From: Aureimonas ureilytica DSM 18598 = NBRC 106430
Lineage (GTDB): Bacteria > Pseudomonadota > Alphaproteobacteria > Rhizobiales > Rhizobiaceae
Length of the DNA: 64,000 nt
Direction: 5' to 3'
NCBI RefSeq assembly: GCF_000382705.1
Contig: NZ_ARQE01000009.1
Span: 124,001 to 188,000, forward strand
Under the pieces are notes generated by a model, which was not told where the DNA came from, made no database searches, and was given only the letters and a program-made list of their open reading frames with translations. Below are positions 43,887-52,088 of the stretch, in pieces; positions within the stretch are counted from its first letter, which is position 1; every line of letters starts with the position of its first letter. The position numbers and the translations under genes were made by a program.

Positions 43887-45098
43887 TCAGAGGATGAAGC
43901 CGGCGAGGACGGTGAAAAGCGCGACCTGCCAGGGCGGGCGCGCCCAGAGGGTCAGGAGGAGGAAGCCCGCGACGGCGATCACGAGATCGCGCGGGGCCAG
44001 GATGGCGTGGGTCCAGACCGGATCGTAGAGCGCCGCGCCGAGGAGGCCGACCACCGCCGCATTGGCGCCACGCATGGCGGCGCGGGCGAGCGGGCGGCGG
44101 CGAAGCCCGTCCCAGAAGGGCAGGGCGGCGAGCACCAGAAGAAGGCCCGGCAGGAAGATCGCGATGAGCGCCAGGGTCGCGCCGGCCAAGCCGCCCGGAG
44201 CGGGTGCGAGCGCGCCGAGATAGGCGGCGAAGGTGAAGAGCGGACCCGGCACGAGCTGCGCGGCGCCATAGCCGGCCAGAAACGCATCCGTGCCGACGAG
44301 GCCGCGCTGCACGGTTTCGGCTTCGAGAAGCGGCAGGACCACATGGCCGCCGCCGAAGACGAAGGCGCCCGAGCGGAAGATGCCGTCGAACAGCTGAAGG
44401 GCGGGTGAGCCGGCGAGCGAAGCCGCGAGCGGCAGGCCGAGGGCGAGACCGAGGAACAGGGCGCCGGCTGCGAGGCCGAGACGGCGCGGCGCGGCGCGGC
44501 CGAGCGTGTCGGGCGCGGGGGCTTGCGTCTCGGCCCGGCAGAAGGCGAGGCCGAGCAGCGCGCCGAGAACGATCGCGAGCCCCTGCGCGCCCGCGCCCGC
44601 AAGGAGCGAGGTCAGCGCCAGCCCCAGAAGCGCGATGGCCGCGCGCGTGCGATCCGGCGCGAGCGTTCGCGCCATGCCCCAGACGGCCTGCGCGACGACG
44701 GCGACGGCGAGGATCTTGAGACTGTGCGTGAGGTCCGCGCCGACGCCGCTCTGGAGACGATCCGCGCCGAGCGCCACGGCGTAGAGGAGGAGCGCGGAGG
44801 GAAGCGTGAAGCCCGCCCAGGCGGCGAGCGCGCCGGGCAGGCCCGCGCGCCCGTAGCCGATGGCAAAACCGACCTGGCTGGAGGCGGGACCGGGCAGGAA
44901 CTGGCAGAGCGCCACGAGATCGGCATAGCGCGCCTCGTCCAGCCAGCGGCGGCGCTCGACGAAGGCATGGCGGAAATAGCCAAGATGCGCGATCGGGCCG
45001 CCGAAGGATGTGAGGCCGAGCCCGAGAAAGACGCGGAACACCTCCGCAGCTCGGTGGCGGCTGATGGGTTCGGGAGGAGCGTCGGAAAGCGGGGCCAT
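43887..45098 (-). CDS. chrA: Chromate transporter ChrA
   Basis: The product is 403 residues from ATG 45098, a long-chain CHR protein with two homologous CHR domains. Each has its signature: FGGPIAHLGYFRHAFVERRRW with CQFLPGPASSQ in the first, and GAFVFGGGHVVLPLLEAE with AAQLVPGPLFTFAAYLGA in the second. It has about ten membrane helices. It expels chromate or takes part in sulfate-like anion movement. The frame stays open upstream, but that part overlaps the sRNA gene and has no protein character. Confidence 0.92.
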   Translation of the reverse strand: MAPLSDAPPEPISRHRAAEVFRVFLGLGLTSFGGPIAHLGYFRHAFVERRRWLDEARYADLVALCQFLPGPASSQVGFAIGYGRAGLPGALAAWAGFTLPSALLLYAVALGADRLQSGVGADLTHSLKILAVAVVAQAVWGMARTLAPDRTRAAIALLGLALTSLLAGAGAQGLAIVLGALLGLAFCRAETQAPAPDTLGRAAPRRLGLAAGALFLGLALGLPLAASLAGSPALQLFDGIFRSGAFVFGGGHVVLPLLEAETVQRGLVGTDAFLAGYGAAQLVPGPLFTFAAYLGALAPAPGGLAGATLALIAIFLPGLLLVLAALPFWDGLRRRPLARAAMRGANAAVVGLLGAALYDPVWTHAILAPRDLVIAVAGFLLLTLWARPPWQVALFTVLAGFIL

Positions 45099-45215
45099 GC
45101 GCTGCGCGTAAGGGAGAAGCACGAAGGCCAGATGACAGGGCGAAGCGGCTCCGCGCAAGCGCTCGCGACGCGGTCGGCGCAGGCGATGCCGCGCTTGGTT
45201 CATGTGGCTATCGGC

Positions 45216-45335
45216 AAAAGAAAAAGCCGAGCTCAGGGAGCCCGGCTGAAAGTTTGAGATGCTAGAGCATCTCTGGGAGGAAACGAACGGCGCGGAAAGC
45301 TTGGGAGGAGGTAAGCTTCCGCGGCCCGGACGTGA
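45216..45335 (-). ncRNA. abcR: AbcR-type (alpha-r15) small regulatory RNA
   Basis: The predicted RNA is about 118 nt, running from about 45333 down to 45216. Stem-loop 1 (45322-45292) pairs GCGGAAGCTT with AAGCTTTCCGC and presents ACCTCCTCCC, an anti-Shine-Dalgarno sequence, in its loop. A single-stranded stretch follows with a second such motif, TTTCCTCCC (45283-45275). Stem-loop 2 is a perfect repeat GAGATGCT-CT-AGCATCTC (45273-45256). The terminator hairpin (45247-45225) runs into TTTTTCTTTT. This three-stem, two-motif design and the place next to the LsrB/VtlR gene match AbcR RNAs of rhizobia, Agrobacterium and Brucella, which bind Hfq and repress ABC-transporter mRNAs. Only one copy is seen. 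Exact ends are inferred. Confidence 0.85.
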
Positions 45336-45390
45336 CTTCAAGCTAACCTGAGCTTGGCGCCGCCTCCAGCCACGAAACAACATGCCTGCC

Positions 45391-45405
45391 ATGCAGAAAT
45401 TGCAT
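45391..45405. promoter_or_regulatory. Candidate VtlR/LsrB box upstream of the sRNA
   Basis: ATGCA-ATTTC-TGCAT on the minus strand is a perfect 5-bp inverted repeat fitting the LysR consensus T-N11-A. Its centre lies about 65 bp upstream of the predicted sRNA start near 45333, the usual LysR activator position. The -10 candidate TTAGCT is at 45346-45341, and no good -35 is seen, as expected for an activated promoter. Confidence 0.65.
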
Positions 45406-45484
45406 GAACTTGTTCAGCTTTGCTGAAGCTTCGTATGTATTGGTCGAAAGGGAGAGGAGGGCGAGCCGCGTGCCGCCGCCCCCT

Positions 45485-46381
45485 CTAGTAGGACCAAGTG
45501 CGCGCTTTGCCAATCAGGAAATCACGGAAAACCTTCAGTTTCGCCGCGTCGCGGAGCTGCTCGGGATAGCAGAAATAGGTGTCGAAGGACGCGAGATCGA
45601 GATCGGGCAGGACCTGCACGAGCTTGGTGTCCTTGTCGATCATGTAGTCCGGCAGGAGCGCCAGACCGATGCCGCGCTCGATGGCCGACTTCATCGCCAT
45701 CAGATTGTTGATCTGAAGGATTGCCGGGCGGACCTGGCCTTCCGGCAGGCCGGCGGTTTCCAGCGCGTTCAGATTGCGCAGATAGTTGGGCGCCGGCTCG
45801 CCGAAGGTGATGATGCGATGCCGGTCGAGATCCTCTGTCGTCTCGGGCGTGCCGTAGCGCGCGAGATAGCCGGGCGCGGCATAGACGTGCAGATGCACGG
45901 TGAAGAGGCGGCGCTGGATCAGGTCCGGCTGCTGCGGCTGGCGCAGGCGAATGGCCGCGTCCGCCTTGCGCATGGTGAGGTCGATCTCCTCGTTGTCGAA
46001 GACGAGCTGCAATTCGACATCGGGATAGAGTTCGAGAAATTCCTGCGCGCGCTGGGTCAGCCAGCCTGAGCCCAGACCCACCGTCGTCGTCACGCGCAGC
46101 TTGCCGGTCGGCTTCTCCCGCGTTTCGGTGAGCTGCATCCGGACGTTTTCGAGACGCTTCAGCACGTCGCTGGCGGTCTGGTACAGGAGCTCGCCCGGCT
46201 CGGACAGGACGAGGCCGCGCGCATGGCGATGGAAGAGGGGGGAGCCGATTTCCTGCTCCAGCGCCGCCACCTGTCGCGAGATGGCGGACTGGCTGAGATT
46301 CAGCGCATTGGCCGCATGGGTAAAGGACCCGGCTTCGGCGGCTGCGTGGAAAATGCGCAGCTTGTCCCAGTCGAGCGCCAT
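45485..46381 (-). CDS. lsrB: LysR-type regulator LsrB/VtlR
   Basis: The product is 298 residues. The winged HTH (LRIFHAAAEAGSFTHAANALNLSQSAISRQVAALE) and effector domain follow the rhizobial LsrB/Brucella VtlR pattern as I recall it, and the place after trxB and before an AbcR-type RNA supports it. In Sinorhizobium LsrB controls redox and lipopolysaccharide genes; in Brucella and Agrobacterium VtlR activates abcR genes. Only one Cys is present (FCYPEQL), fewer than the redox-active set described for S. meliloti LsrB. It lies 33 bp after trxB. Confidence 0.88.
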   Translation of the reverse strand: MALDWDKLRIFHAAAEAGSFTHAANALNLSQSAISRQVAALEQEIGSPLFHRHARGLVLSEPGELLYQTASDVLKRLENVRMQLTETREKPTGKLRVTTTVGLGSGWLTQRAQEFLELYPDVELQLVFDNEEIDLTMRKADAAIRLRQPQQPDLIQRRLFTVHLHVYAAPGYLARYGTPETTEDLDRHRIITFGEPAPNYLRNLNALETAGLPEGQVRPAILQINNLMAMKSAIERGIGLALLPDYMIDKDTKLVQVLPDLDLASFDTYFCYPEQLRDAAKLKVFRDFLIGKARTWSY

Positions 46382-46414
46382 GATACGACCCTATCCCCCC
46401 TTGAACTCTTCGTC

Positions 46415-47392
46415 TTACTCGGCCGCTTGCCGCGCGGCCTGCGCGTCCAGCGCCTGGGCCGCCAGCCAGCGTTCGGCCTCGAGCGCCGCCATGCAGCCGA
46501 GCCCGGCCGCCGTCACCGCCTGCCGGTAGACATCGTCGGCGACATCGCCGGCCGCGAACACGCCCTCGACGGAGGTCTTGGTCGTGCCGGGCTCCACCCA
46601 GAGATAGCCGCCGTCCTTCTGGCGCAGCTGGTCGCCGAAGACCTCGGTCGCCGGCGCGTGGCCGATGGCGACGAAGACGCCATGCGCGGCGAGCGTCTGC
46701 GTCTCGCCGGTCTCGCGATTGCGCAGCGTGACGCCCGTCACCGACTTCATCGGCTTGGTCTCGCCGGTGATTTCGGCGACTTCGCTGTTCCAGATCACCC
46801 GGACATTGTCCTTGGCGAAGAGGCGATTCTGCATGATGCGCTCGGCGCGGAATTCCGAGCGGCGGTGAACCACGGTCACGGATTTCGCGATATGCGAGAG
46901 GTAGAGCGCTTCCTCGACCGCCGTGTTGCCGCCGCCGACCACCACGACATCCTTGCCGCGATAGAAGAACCCGTCGCAGGTGGCGCAGGCCGAGACGCCG
47001 AAACCCTGGAAGGCGGCTTCGGATTCGAGACCGAGCCAGCGCGCCTGCGCGCCGGTCGCGATGATCACGGCGTTGGCCGTATAGGTCGTGCCGCTGTCGC
47101 CCCGGAAACGGAAGGGGCGCACGGACAGGTCGGCCTCGACGATGAGGTCGGACGCCATCTCGGCGCCGACATTCAGCGCCTGCGCCTTCATTTCTTCCAT
47201 CAGGAACGGGCCGGCGATCGGATCGCGATAGCCCGGATAGTTCTCGACGTCGGAGGTGATGGTGAGCTGGCCGCCTTCCTGAAGGCCGGCGACGAGAAGC
47301 GGCTTCATCATGGCGCGCGCGGCGTAGATCGCCGCCGTATAGCCGGCCGGACCGGAACCGATCACGAGAACTTCGGCAAAACGCTCGGACAT
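46415..47392 (-). CDS. trxB: Thioredoxin reductase
   Basis: The product is 325 residues from ATG 47392. It moves electrons from NADPH through FAD to thioredoxin. The FAD motif is VLVIGSGPAGYTAAIYAARA, the redox-active pair CATC in VSACATCDGFFY, the NADPH motif VVVVGGGNTAVEEALYL, and the C-terminal FAD contact VFAAGDVADDVYRQAVTAAG. It is the first gene of trxB-lsrB. Confidence 0.96.
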   Translation of the reverse strand: MSERFAEVLVIGSGPAGYTAAIYAARAMMKPLLVAGLQEGGQLTITSDVENYPGYRDPIAGPFLMEEMKAQALNVGAEMASDLIVEADLSVRPFRFRGDSGTTYTANAVIIATGAQARWLGLESEAAFQGFGVSACATCDGFFYRGKDVVVVGGGNTAVEEALYLSHIAKSVTVVHRRSEFRAERIMQNRLFAKDNVRVIWNSEVAEITGETKPMKSVTGVTLRNRETGETQTLAAHGVFVAIGHAPATEVFGDQLRQKDGGYLWVEPGTTKTSVEGVFAAGDVADDVYRQAVTAAGLGCMAALEAERWLAAQALDAQAARQAAE

Positions 47393-47818
47393 GACAAAAC
47401 CCGCAAACCCGTAAGTGGAAACCGGCAAGGCCGGACCGGCCGGACATGGGACCGGCCATCCCCTAGTTCAATACGGGAGCATGGCAGGTCCGACAACCGA
47501 AAGAGTTGCCCGATCGCCACAGCTCCACCGGTTTCCTGCACTGGACTGGACGGCGGCAAAAGGTCTCGCTACGCTGAGACTGCTTTCAACACTGGAAAGG
47601 GGAGGCCTCATGACCAAGCACATGTTCGTTTCCCCGGCTGGGGCCCGTCGTCATCCTTCGACGCTTCGCCCGGCTTCTGCCACGTCTCGGGTCTGATTCC
47701 CGCCTTCGGCAGCTTCTCCGTGTTGTGTCCGTCGCGGACCCGACGCTTCCCCTGATCTGATCCCCGCTTCGGCGTGGTTTTCGAGGAGACGGCGCGGCCA
47801 TCGGCGCGCCGGAACGCC
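47393..47818. other. Divergent region between trxB and the ABC exporter
   Basis: These 426 bases hold promoters for both neighbours. One short frame with a good ribosome-binding site (47610-47696) is listed separately. The words TCTGATTCCCGCCTTCGGC (47692-47710) and TCTGATCCCCGCTTCGGC (47756-47773) form an imperfect direct repeat. Nothing else is recognised. Confidence 0.45.
47610..47696 (+). CDS. Possible 28-residue leader ORF upstream of the ABC exporter
   Basis: ATG 47610 follows AAAGGGGAGG with ideal spacing. The frame encodes MTKHMFVSPAGARRH and 13 further residues, and stops 122 bases before the exporter gene. It has no recognisable domain. It could be a regulatory upstream ORF, but the support is only the ribosome-binding site. 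Confidence 0.3.
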   Translation: MTKHMFVSPAGARRHPSTLRPASATSRV

Positions 47819-49624
47819 ATGACTGTTTCCCCCGAACGCGATCGCGGCGACGCGATCCGCACCGTTCTTCGTTTCACCTTTCGCAACTGGGGCGGCGAGC
47901 GCCGTCTTGTCTGGACCATCGCGCTCGCCATCACCACGGCGACGCTCGCGGACGTCTTCGTTCCCTATTTCGCCGGCCGGCTGGTGGATGCCGTCGCTTC
48001 GCGCGATATCGGGCGCGAAGCGGCATTGGCCGAGGGGCTCTGGGCGCTCGGCGCCATGGGCGCGCTCGGCCTCGTGTTCCTCGTCTGCCGGCATCTGGCC
48101 TGGGCGGCGGTGGTGCCGATGACGCTGCGCATCATGCGCCGCGTGTCGGAGGCCGCCTTCGCGCGGGTCCAGCGCTTCTCGACCGACTGGCACGCCAACA
48201 GCTTTTCCGGCTCTGTGGTGCGCCAGATCACGCGCGGCATGTGGGCGCTCGACCTTCTGCACGACACGCTGCTTCTGGCGCTTCTGCCGTCCGTCGTCGT
48301 GCTGGTCGGCACGGTGACGCTGCTCGCCGTTCAATGGCCGGTCATGGGTCTCGTCATGGGCCTCGGCGCGGTCGCCTATGTCACGATGACCGTGCTCCTG
48401 TCGGTGCGCTTCATCGCGCCCGCCTCGCGCGTGTCGAACCGCAAGGATACGCGCGTCGGCGGCGTTCTGGCCGACGCGCTCGCCTGCAACGCCGTGGTGA
48501 AGGCCTTCGGCGCCGAACGGCGCGAGGACGTGCGCCTCGCCGAAGCGCTCGGCGACTGGGCCCACGACACGCATCGCACCTGGATGCGGCACACGTGGTC
48601 GGGCACGGCGCAGGCGCTGGTGCTCTGGGTCGTGCGCGTGGCGATCGCGGGTCTTGCGCTGGTGCTCTGGTGGCAGGGCCGGGCGGGAGCGGGCGACCTC
48701 ACCTATGTGCTGACGACCTATTTCGTCATGCACGGCTATCTGCGCGAGGTCGGCATGCACGTGAACAACCTGCAGAAGGCCGTCAACGAGATGGAGGAGC
48801 TGGTCGATCTGCACGACGTGCGCGTGCAGATCGAGGATGCGCCGGGGGCGAAGCCCCTTGCGGTGTCGGGCGGCGAAATCCGCTTCGACCGCGTCCGCTT
48901 CCACTACGCCGCGCATGGGACGCCGCTCTATGACGGGCTGGATGTCACGATCCGGGCCGGCGAGCGGGTCGGTCTCGTCGGCCATTCCGGCTCGGGCAAG
49001 ACGACCTTCGTCAAGCTCGTGCAGCGCCTGCACGAGGTCTCGGGCGGCGAAATCCGCATCGACGGCCAGAGCGTCGCCGCGGTCACGCAGGAATCGCTTC
49101 GTCGGCAGATCGCGATCGTGCCGCAGGAATCGATCCTGTTTCACCGGACCCTGCGCGACAACATCGCCTATGGCCGGCCGGAGGCGAGCCGCGCCGAGAT
49201 CGAGCGCGCGGCGGAACTCGCCCATGCGGCCGAGTTCATCGAACGCCTGCCGCAGGGCTACGAGACGATGGTGGGCGAGCGGGGCGTGAAGCTCTCGGGC
49301 GGCGAACGGCAACGCGTGGCGCTGGCCCGCGCCTTCCTGGCCGATGCGCCGATCCTGATCCTCGACGAGGCGACCTCGGCGCTGGATTCCGAATCGGAGC
49401 GGCTGATCCAGGAGGCCATGGAGCGGCTGATGGTGGGGCGCACCGCACTGGTCATCGCGCACCGCCTGTCGACGGTTCGCGCGCTCGACCGCATCCTCGT
49501 CTTCGAGCGCGGGCGGATCGTCGAGGAAGGCCCGCACGAGGCGCTGATGCGCCTGCCCGGCGGCGTCTATCGCAAGCTGGCCGAGCGCCAGGGCGAAACG
49601 CCGATGCTGCGCGACGCGAGCTAG
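47819..49624 (+). CDS. ABC exporter, fused permease and ATPase (MsbA/LmrA type)
   Basis: The product is 601 residues from ATG 47819; GTG 47774 is an in-frame alternative. An N-terminal domain of six membrane helices is followed by an ATPase with Walker A GHSGSGKTTF, Q-loop VPQESILFH, signature KLSGGERQRVALARA, Walker B ILILDEATSALDSES and His switch IAHRLST. A half-transporter, it works as a homodimer, probably exporting a lipid or drug-like substrate; which one is not visible. Confidence 0.92.
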   Translation: MTVSPERDRGDAIRTVLRFTFRNWGGERRLVWTIALAITTATLADVFVPYFAGRLVDAVASRDIGREAALAEGLWALGAMGALGLVFLVCRHLAWAAVVPMTLRIMRRVSEAAFARVQRFSTDWHANSFSGSVVRQITRGMWALDLLHDTLLLALLPSVVVLVGTVTLLAVQWPVMGLVMGLGAVAYVTMTVLLSVRFIAPASRVSNRKDTRVGGVLADALACNAVVKAFGAERREDVRLAEALGDWAHDTHRTWMRHTWSGTAQALVLWVVRVAIAGLALVLWWQGRAGAGDLTYVLTTYFVMHGYLREVGMHVNNLQKAVNEMEELVDLHDVRVQIEDAPGAKPLAVSGGEIRFDRVRFHYAAHGTPLYDGLDVTIRAGERVGLVGHSGSGKTTFVKLVQRLHEVSGGEIRIDGQSVAAVTQESLRRQIAIVPQESILFHRTLRDNIAYGRPEASRAEIERAAELAHAAEFIERLPQGYETMVGERGVKLSGGERQRVALARAFLADAPILILDEATSALDSESERLIQEAMERLMVGRTALVIAHRLSTVRALDRILVFERGRIVEEGPHEALMRLPGGVYRKLAERQGETPMLRDAS

Positions 49625-49666
49625 GCGGGGGCTCGCTCCTGGACGGGCTCCTGGTCCGAACGAGAT

Positions 49667-49708
49667 GCGGGCGGACATCCTCCGAGGGGGATGCCCGCCC
49701 GCTTTGTT
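49667..49708 (+). terminator. Terminator after the ABC exporter
   Basis: GCGGGCGG pairs with CCGCCCGC, extended after one mismatch by CATCC/GGATG, with CTTTGTT following. It lies 42 bp after the stop. Confidence 0.75.
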
Positions 49709-49848
49709 GACCGGCTTCCCGTCGGGCTTCAGATTCATGCTCGTCGCCTTGTCCGGCAGCGAAAGCCGGTTCGGCTTTTGCTGGAAATGCTCTAGAAGCG
49801 TTCTCATCGGGCGGCCGGCGAGGGGAGGCGGCGGGCGCCCGTGAAGCC

Positions 49849-51306
49849 GTGAGGGGACCCGCCATCTTCAGGACCATCGCCCATGTCGCCGCGATCTTCG
49901 GGCTGGTCCTGTCCGGCAGCATGCTGCTGCCCGCCTTCGTGGACGCGCTCGACGGGAACCGGGACTGGATCGTCTTCGTCGTCTCGGCCGTGGTCATCGC
50001 GGCAATCTGCACGCTGATCGCCGTCGCGACACGCGGCGAGCCGTTTCGCCCGAGCCCGCGCCTCGGCTTTCTGCTCGTCACCACGATCTGGGTCGCCGGG
50101 AGCCTCATCGGCGCCGTGCCGATCTATTTCGCGCTGCCGACGAACGGGTTGGCTGCGGCCGTGTTCGAATCGGTGTCGGGTCTGACGACGACGGGCGCGA
50201 CCACCATCTCGGGCCTCGACGCCCTGCCGCGCGGGCTTCTCCTGTGGCGCTCGCTCCTCAACTTCATCGGCGGCATCGGGATCATCGGCATGGCGCTCCT
50301 GATCTTCCCGTCGCTGCGGGTCGGCGGCATGGCGCTGTTCCATCTGGAAAGCTCGGATCGCTCGGGCAAGCTCCTGCCGCGCGTCAGCCAGCTTTCGGCC
50401 GGCATTTTCGCCGTCTATCTCTCGCTGACGCTGCTCTGCGCCATTCTCTACTACGTCTTCGGCATGTCGCTCTTCGACGCCGTGAACCATGCCATGTCGA
50501 CGCTCGCGACCGGCGGCTTCGCCACGCATGACGAATCGCTCGGCTTCTTCCAGTCCGAGCCGATCCTTCTCGTCGCCACCGTCTTCATGATCCTCGGGGC
50601 GCTGCCTTTCGTCCTCTACATCCGCCTCTTCCTGCCGCGCCGCTTTCAGCGCTGGCGCGACCCGCAGGTGATCCTCTTCCTGATCCTCTGCCTCGTTCTG
50701 ACCCTGGTGCTGGCAACGACGCGGGTCTTCATCAACGGCGTGTCGGTCCGGGAAGCGCTGGTTTCGTCCTCCTTCAACATCGTGTCCGTGATCACCACGA
50801 CCGGCTTCGTATCGGAGGATTTCACGCTCTGGTCGAACGCCGCGATCGGCCTTTTCTTTCTCGCCATGTTCATCGGCGGATGCTCGGGCTCGACATCGGG
50901 CGGCATCAAGGTCAACCGCATCATCATCCTCTATGCCCTGGTGCGCGCCAATTTCCGGCGGGTCATCCGGCCCCATTCGGTGCAGCGGCTGAAATACGGG
51001 CATGACGACATCTCGCTCGAAACGCTGCAGAGCGTGACGATCTTCATCTTCCTGTTCTTCCTGTCGCTGCTCGTCGGCACCACCGCGCTGTCGATCTGCG
51101 GGCTCGACCTTCTCACCGCCTTTTCCGCCTCGCTGACGGCGGTCGGCAATGTCGGGCCGGGCTTCGGGCAGTTGATCGGGCCGGCCGGCAATTTCTCCTT
51201 CCTGTCGGCGCCCGCGCTCTGGATCCTGTCCTTCCTGATGCTGATCGGCCGCCTCGAACTCGTCACCGTGCTCGTGCTCCTGTCGCCGAGCTTCTGGAGG
51301 GACTGA
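49849..51306 (+). CDS. trkH: Trk-type potassium uptake protein TrkH
   Basis: The product is 485 residues from GTG 49849; no good ribosome-binding site is close. It has the four M1-P-M2 repeats with potassium-filter segments SGLTTTGATTI, STLATGGFATHD, ITTTGFVSED and LTAVGNVGPG. It is the membrane channel of the Trk system; its cytoplasmic partner TrkA is not in this window. The stop overlaps the next ATG by one base. Confidence 0.94.
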   Translation: MRGPAIFRTIAHVAAIFGLVLSGSMLLPAFVDALDGNRDWIVFVVSAVVIAAICTLIAVATRGEPFRPSPRLGFLLVTTIWVAGSLIGAVPIYFALPTNGLAAAVFESVSGLTTTGATTISGLDALPRGLLLWRSLLNFIGGIGIIGMALLIFPSLRVGGMALFHLESSDRSGKLLPRVSQLSAGIFAVYLSLTLLCAILYYVFGMSLFDAVNHAMSTLATGGFATHDESLGFFQSEPILLVATVFMILGALPFVLYIRLFLPRRFQRWRDPQVILFLILCLVLTLVLATTRVFINGVSVREALVSSSFNIVSVITTTGFVSEDFTLWSNAAIGLFFLAMFIGGCSGSTSGGIKVNRIIILYALVRANFRRVIRPHSVQRLKYGHDDISLETLQSVTIFIFLFFLSLLVGTTALSICGLDLLTAFSASLTAVGNVGPGFGQLIGPAGNFSFLSAPALWILSFLMLIGRLELVTVLVLLSPSFWRD

Positions 51307-52088
51307 TGCGCGCGGTCTTCATCAATCTCGACCGCGCCGTGCCGCGCCGCGCCTTCATGGAAGCGCAGGGCGCAAAGCTCGGCCTCGCGCTGGAGCGGGT
51401 GCGGGCCGTCGAGGCGGGGGAGATCGGCGCCTCGCTCGCCGCCCGGCTGAACGGGCGCTGGGAGCGGCCGCTGACGCTGCCCGAACTCGGCTGCTTCCTG
51501 TCGCATCACGGGCTCTGGCGCGAGATCGCCGGCGGGACGGAGCCGGTCCTGGTTCTGGAGGATGATGCGATCCTGTCGCGCCAGCTTCCGTCAGCGCTGC
51601 CCGTTCTCGTCGCTTTCAACCGGGCGGAGTTCCTCAATCTGGAGAGCTTCGAGCGGCGGCGCTTCGTGGCGCGTGAGGCGGTGGCGCTCGGGGACGGGCT
51701 TTCGGTGCGCCGCGTTTATCGCGACAAGTCGGGCTCGGCGGCCTATCTCCTCTGGCCGGCCGGGGCGCGAAAGCTACTCGATCGCGCCGAGCGGGGGGCG
51801 GCGCCGGTGGATGCGTTCCTGCACGGGCTGCCCGGCTTGGAGACCTGGCAGGCCGAGCCGGCGCTCGCCATTCAGGCTCATCTCTGGGAGCGGCGGAGTG
51901 GCGGCGCGCCGATCGATGCGGCGACCTCGATCCAGGCGCCGCGCGGGCGCTTGCCGCTGCGGCTCGACACGCTGCCGTTCCGCTGGCGGCGGATCGCGAC
52001 GCAGCTTCGGCTCGCCGGCCATCATCTCTGCCGCCTGGGCCCCGCGACCTATCGGCGGACCGAACTGCGCGACGAGGATTTCCGCTAA
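51306..52088 (+). CDS. Glycosyltransferase family 25 (LPS/LOS type)
   Basis: The product is 260 residues. GT25 features are the N-terminal AVFINLDRAVPRRAFM, the GCFLSHHGLWREI segment, and the metal-binding VLVLEDDAIL. Such enzymes add galactose or glucose to lipooligosaccharide cores. The neighbour on the opposite strand is an LpsB-type core glycosyltransferase, which agrees with a surface-polysaccharide role. It overlaps that gene by 4 bp. Confidence 0.88.
   Translation: MRAVFINLDRAVPRRAFMEAQGAKLGLALERVRAVEAGEIGASLAARLNGRWERPLTLPELGCFLSHHGLWREIAGGTEPVLVLEDDAILSRQLPSALPVLVAFNRAEFLNLESFERRRFVAREAVALGDGLSVRRVYRDKSGSAAYLLWPAGARKLLDRAERGAAPVDAFLHGLPGLETWQAEPALAIQAHLWERRSGGAPIDAATSIQAPRGRLPLRLDTLPFRWRRIATQLRLAGHHLCRLGPATYRRTELRDEDFR

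Noticed and set aside
45099-45392. Upstream extension of the chrA frame
   Set aside because: The extra residues are low complexity and the stretch is explained by the sRNA, its terminator and its operator.
47651-49807. Long minus-strand open frame opposite the ABC exporter
   Set aside because: His/Arg/Asp-rich translation without any domain; the exporter has all ABC motifs.
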